DNA from: Siphlonurus alternatus
Lineage: Eukaryota > Arthropoda > Insecta > Ephemeroptera > Siphlonuridae
DNA: 64,000 nt
Reading direction: 5' to 3'
Assembly: GCA_949825025.1 (NCBI GenBank)
Contig: OX463784.1
Location: 11,738,783-11,802,782, forward strand
Shown here in pieces: positions 62,012 to 64,000 of this stretch (position 1 is the first letter of the stretch; the number at the start of each line of letters is the position of its first letter). Under the pieces are notes generated by a model. The model saw only the letters and a list, made by a program, of their open reading frames with translations. It was not told the DNA's origin and did not search any database. A program made the translations under genes and the position numbers.

Positions 62012-62348
62012 AGTGAACCTTCATATAAATTTTTATTACAATTTGAATAGAGGATCTCAAGTTATGTCATTTTTTTCCCAGATTTTTTGAACAACCTTAA
62101 AAATTGAGGAGAAAGACACTCTGATGTCATAGTCATGCAATATGTTTCCCTAATGCTTGCGTGTAAAATATTTGCATGACTATAAGGTTAAATAGAGTTT
62201 TGAAGAACGATTTTAAGGGTTCTTAGAAGGTTCAAAAAATATTAAAAAAATATTGATAATACCATTATATATTATATGATAATACATAACTCGAGGTCCT
62301 CTGTATCCAAATATATAATAAAAAAGTTCCATGGAAGTTGATTATTAT
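62012..62348. mobile_element. Foldback element E4
   Basis: Ends AGTGAACCTTCATATAAATT and AAGTTCCATGGAAGTTGATT. Arms TTTGAATAGAGGATCTCAAG and AACTCGAGGTCCTCTGTATC. The core CATAGTCATGCAATATGTTT and TTTGCATGACTATAAGG is inverted relative to E3, so the core flips between copies. Confidence 0.7.
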
Positions 62349-62849
62349 TAATTGGTCTGTTTTAAGTTCATAAAAGCAATTAATATAATTTTTTAATATG
62401 ATCGTCAATGAGTATTTAATATTCACAGAACTTTCATTTTTTTTATTTAATTTGTCATTAAAATTTTACAATGAGTTTTTTTTAGTTAATTAAAAATGAA
62501 ATACAATTGAGTAGTAATTGTTATTATTTCATAGTTTGTGCTTTTTGACAAACTGTTTATAAAAATTTAATAAGGATTCTGCGCATATTAGTAAATTAGT
62601 TAATTACATTTTTTTTGTAATGTAGAGATTTATAGTGTATTTTATAATGTATTCTCTTTGTTAATACCATGTAATATTTACTTTTTTATTGCCTTACTTT
62701 CATTATAATATAATATTTTATGCAATATTTAAAATATATAATACAATATTTTTATTGAATCACAATTATGTAATACATTTATGCACCTTTATTAATTAGT
62801 TACTAACAATAAATCTATAATAGCCACAGAGGGACCTTCCAAGTAACAT

Positions 62850-63050
62850 TTACGTTTCGTGGACTTATCCGGAACGGGATCGGACATGGCTTTGTAATAC
62901 ATCCTGTGACTGAAAGAAACGTGGAAACCTCAGGCAGGATGGACACTATAGTTTTTTGTCAATGAATTGGAAGCCAAAGCCAAGGGAACCACATGCGTGG
63001 TGCAAAAAAAGGTCAGCAATTTACCCCTTGGTGGGAAACGTGTTTTTTAA
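62850..63050 (-). mobile_element. 5S-headed SINE, head missing, minus strand
   Basis: On the plus strand: CGTGGACTTATCCGGAACGG, GATCGGACATGGCTTTGTAA, GAAACGTGGAAACCTCAGGC, AGGATGGACACTATAG, GCCAAGGGAACCACATGCGT, TTTACCCCTTGGTGGGAAAC. It aligns with 31420-31690 but ends before the 5S head. Confidence 0.72.
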
Positions 63051-63578
63051 ATGCATGCTTATATACTATATATTATACTTTTTATGTATTATGAATCAAC
63101 TGGATATAGCTCTAGGCTACACTACATTATACAGAATATCAACGTCAATATAGCTCAATTATTACTTTTTTTTTATTTGATGCTCCATTACATTATTGAT
63201 TCATATAACAATTCATAATTTTCATTATTGAAGAATGTCAATTGTTATCCCTCAATTATTAATTAGTTCATATTGATGTCTGATTAAAAAAGTTTTTATA
63301 ATTTTTTACTATATTTTATATAAAAATAATCGATTCGTAAAATCCAGTAACAAAACTTTAAAAAAATAATCTTTATTTTATATATAAAATAGTTATTCCA
63401 AATTTAACGAAGTGTATTTTAATTAATGATTCTAGAACGAACTTACTTCGCATTTAATTTACACTTGAGTGAATACAGTTGCTAATTAATGTAAATACAT
63501 CTACCAACTGACCATAGATAAATACAAACTTAATATAATTTGGATCCTATTATACTGGAGAGTAAGTAAACAATTTAG

Positions 63579-63891
63579 TCAAGGATAAATCTCAGTTTGA
63601 TTGAGATCTCGCAATCGTTACGCTTGAATTCATCAAAATTGGCAGGGGACTTAGAACTCACCATCAATAGATGGCATATAAATTTTGTAGTGGATCCGTT
63701 AGATCAGTTTTGTGAAAACTGAGGTAGAATTTTAACATTGACCTTATGGACGGAAACCGGAAATGGAACTGTTGTGAGAAAACTGCCAGATTGAATTTTT
63801 CAAACCATAAGCGATTAAGTTTTAGAACATACTCAATTTTTTAAAAAATAATTTCGTTTGATTCTGTCGTACAAAAATATTCTTTGACTCC

Positions 63892-63892
<1 letters not shown>
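63579..63892 (+). mobile_element. Element F4, right end lost
   Basis: AAGGATAAATCTCAGTTTGA, then CCTTATGGACGGAAACCGGA and AAACCATAAGCGATTAAGTT. The last 20 bp and the terminal TTAA are replaced by the AAT tract of the next element. Confidence 0.8.
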
Positions 63893-63930
<38 letters not shown>

Positions 63931-64000
63931 TTTGTTTATTTGGGATAAATTACATTGTAGGGAATAGGGAAAAAAATAAATAATAGCAACAACATAATAA
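63890..64000 (-). mobile_element. 3' end of another non-LTR retrotransposon, running off the window
   Basis: Read on minus: TTTATCCCAAATAAACAAAT followed by ATT units (63890-63932). A UTR-like sequence with an AATAAAC hexamer just before a trinucleotide tail is typical of non-LTR elements. It is inserted into F4. Only about 110 bp are visible. Confidence 0.5.

Overview
The window looks like one arthropod (probably insect) nuclear contig: strongly AT-rich, mostly non-coding, packed with microsatellites and small non-autonomous transposons. One host gene is recognisable. On the minus strand between about 12.93 and 6.30 kb lie nine coding exons of an F-box protein of the Fbxo9 family (TPR-like helical repeat, F-box, conserved C-terminal half). 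Eight exons join in phase with GT-AG borders; the ninth, a first exon ending in the start codon, is inferred. The predicted protein is 421 residues. The arthropod/insect assignment rests on gene structure, base composition and a SINE core (GGTTTCC-TGGTT-CCCTCAGT followed by GGCAAATG-CGGGATGG) that I recall from insect genomes; it is an inference.

Layout. 0-2.8 kb: the 3' part of a Jockey/CR1-group non-LTR retrotransposon on the minus strand, open for 912 codons, with a frame break at a poly-C tract and a truncated 5' end. 2.8-6.2 kb: AT-rich DNA with foldback elements. 6.3-12.9 kb: Fbxo9, with foldback elements in introns 1, 3 and 8 and a large CCAA/CAAT repeat in intron 4. 13.3-13.55 kb: a CCAAT/GCGCGC-rich stretch that may be its promoter. 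13.6-64 kb: no further host gene that I can support. This part is a mosaic of at least 17 recurring short families plus 5S-rRNA-headed SINE copies, a tRNA-headed SINE and two more retrotransposon fragments (45.7-46.56 kb and the right edge).

The main biological content is the mobile-element community. Family letters are local labels. A/B/E: foldback elements sharing ends and sub-terminal modules around different cores. C, D, F, G, Q: sequence-unrelated elements that all begin and end in TTAA, with pre-insertion-site evidence for TTAA duplication, as expected of piggyBac-type transposition. L and T: hAT-like by target duplications and ends. I, J, K, H, O, P, R, N, S: other inverted-repeat elements. 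Elements are inserted in each other up to four deep (38.77-40.99 kb), giving a relative age order. The palindrome TGACGTCA (a CRE-type site) recurs in several unrelated families and in a 37-bp tandem array. No transposase gene is present, so these elements would have to be mobilised from elsewhere.
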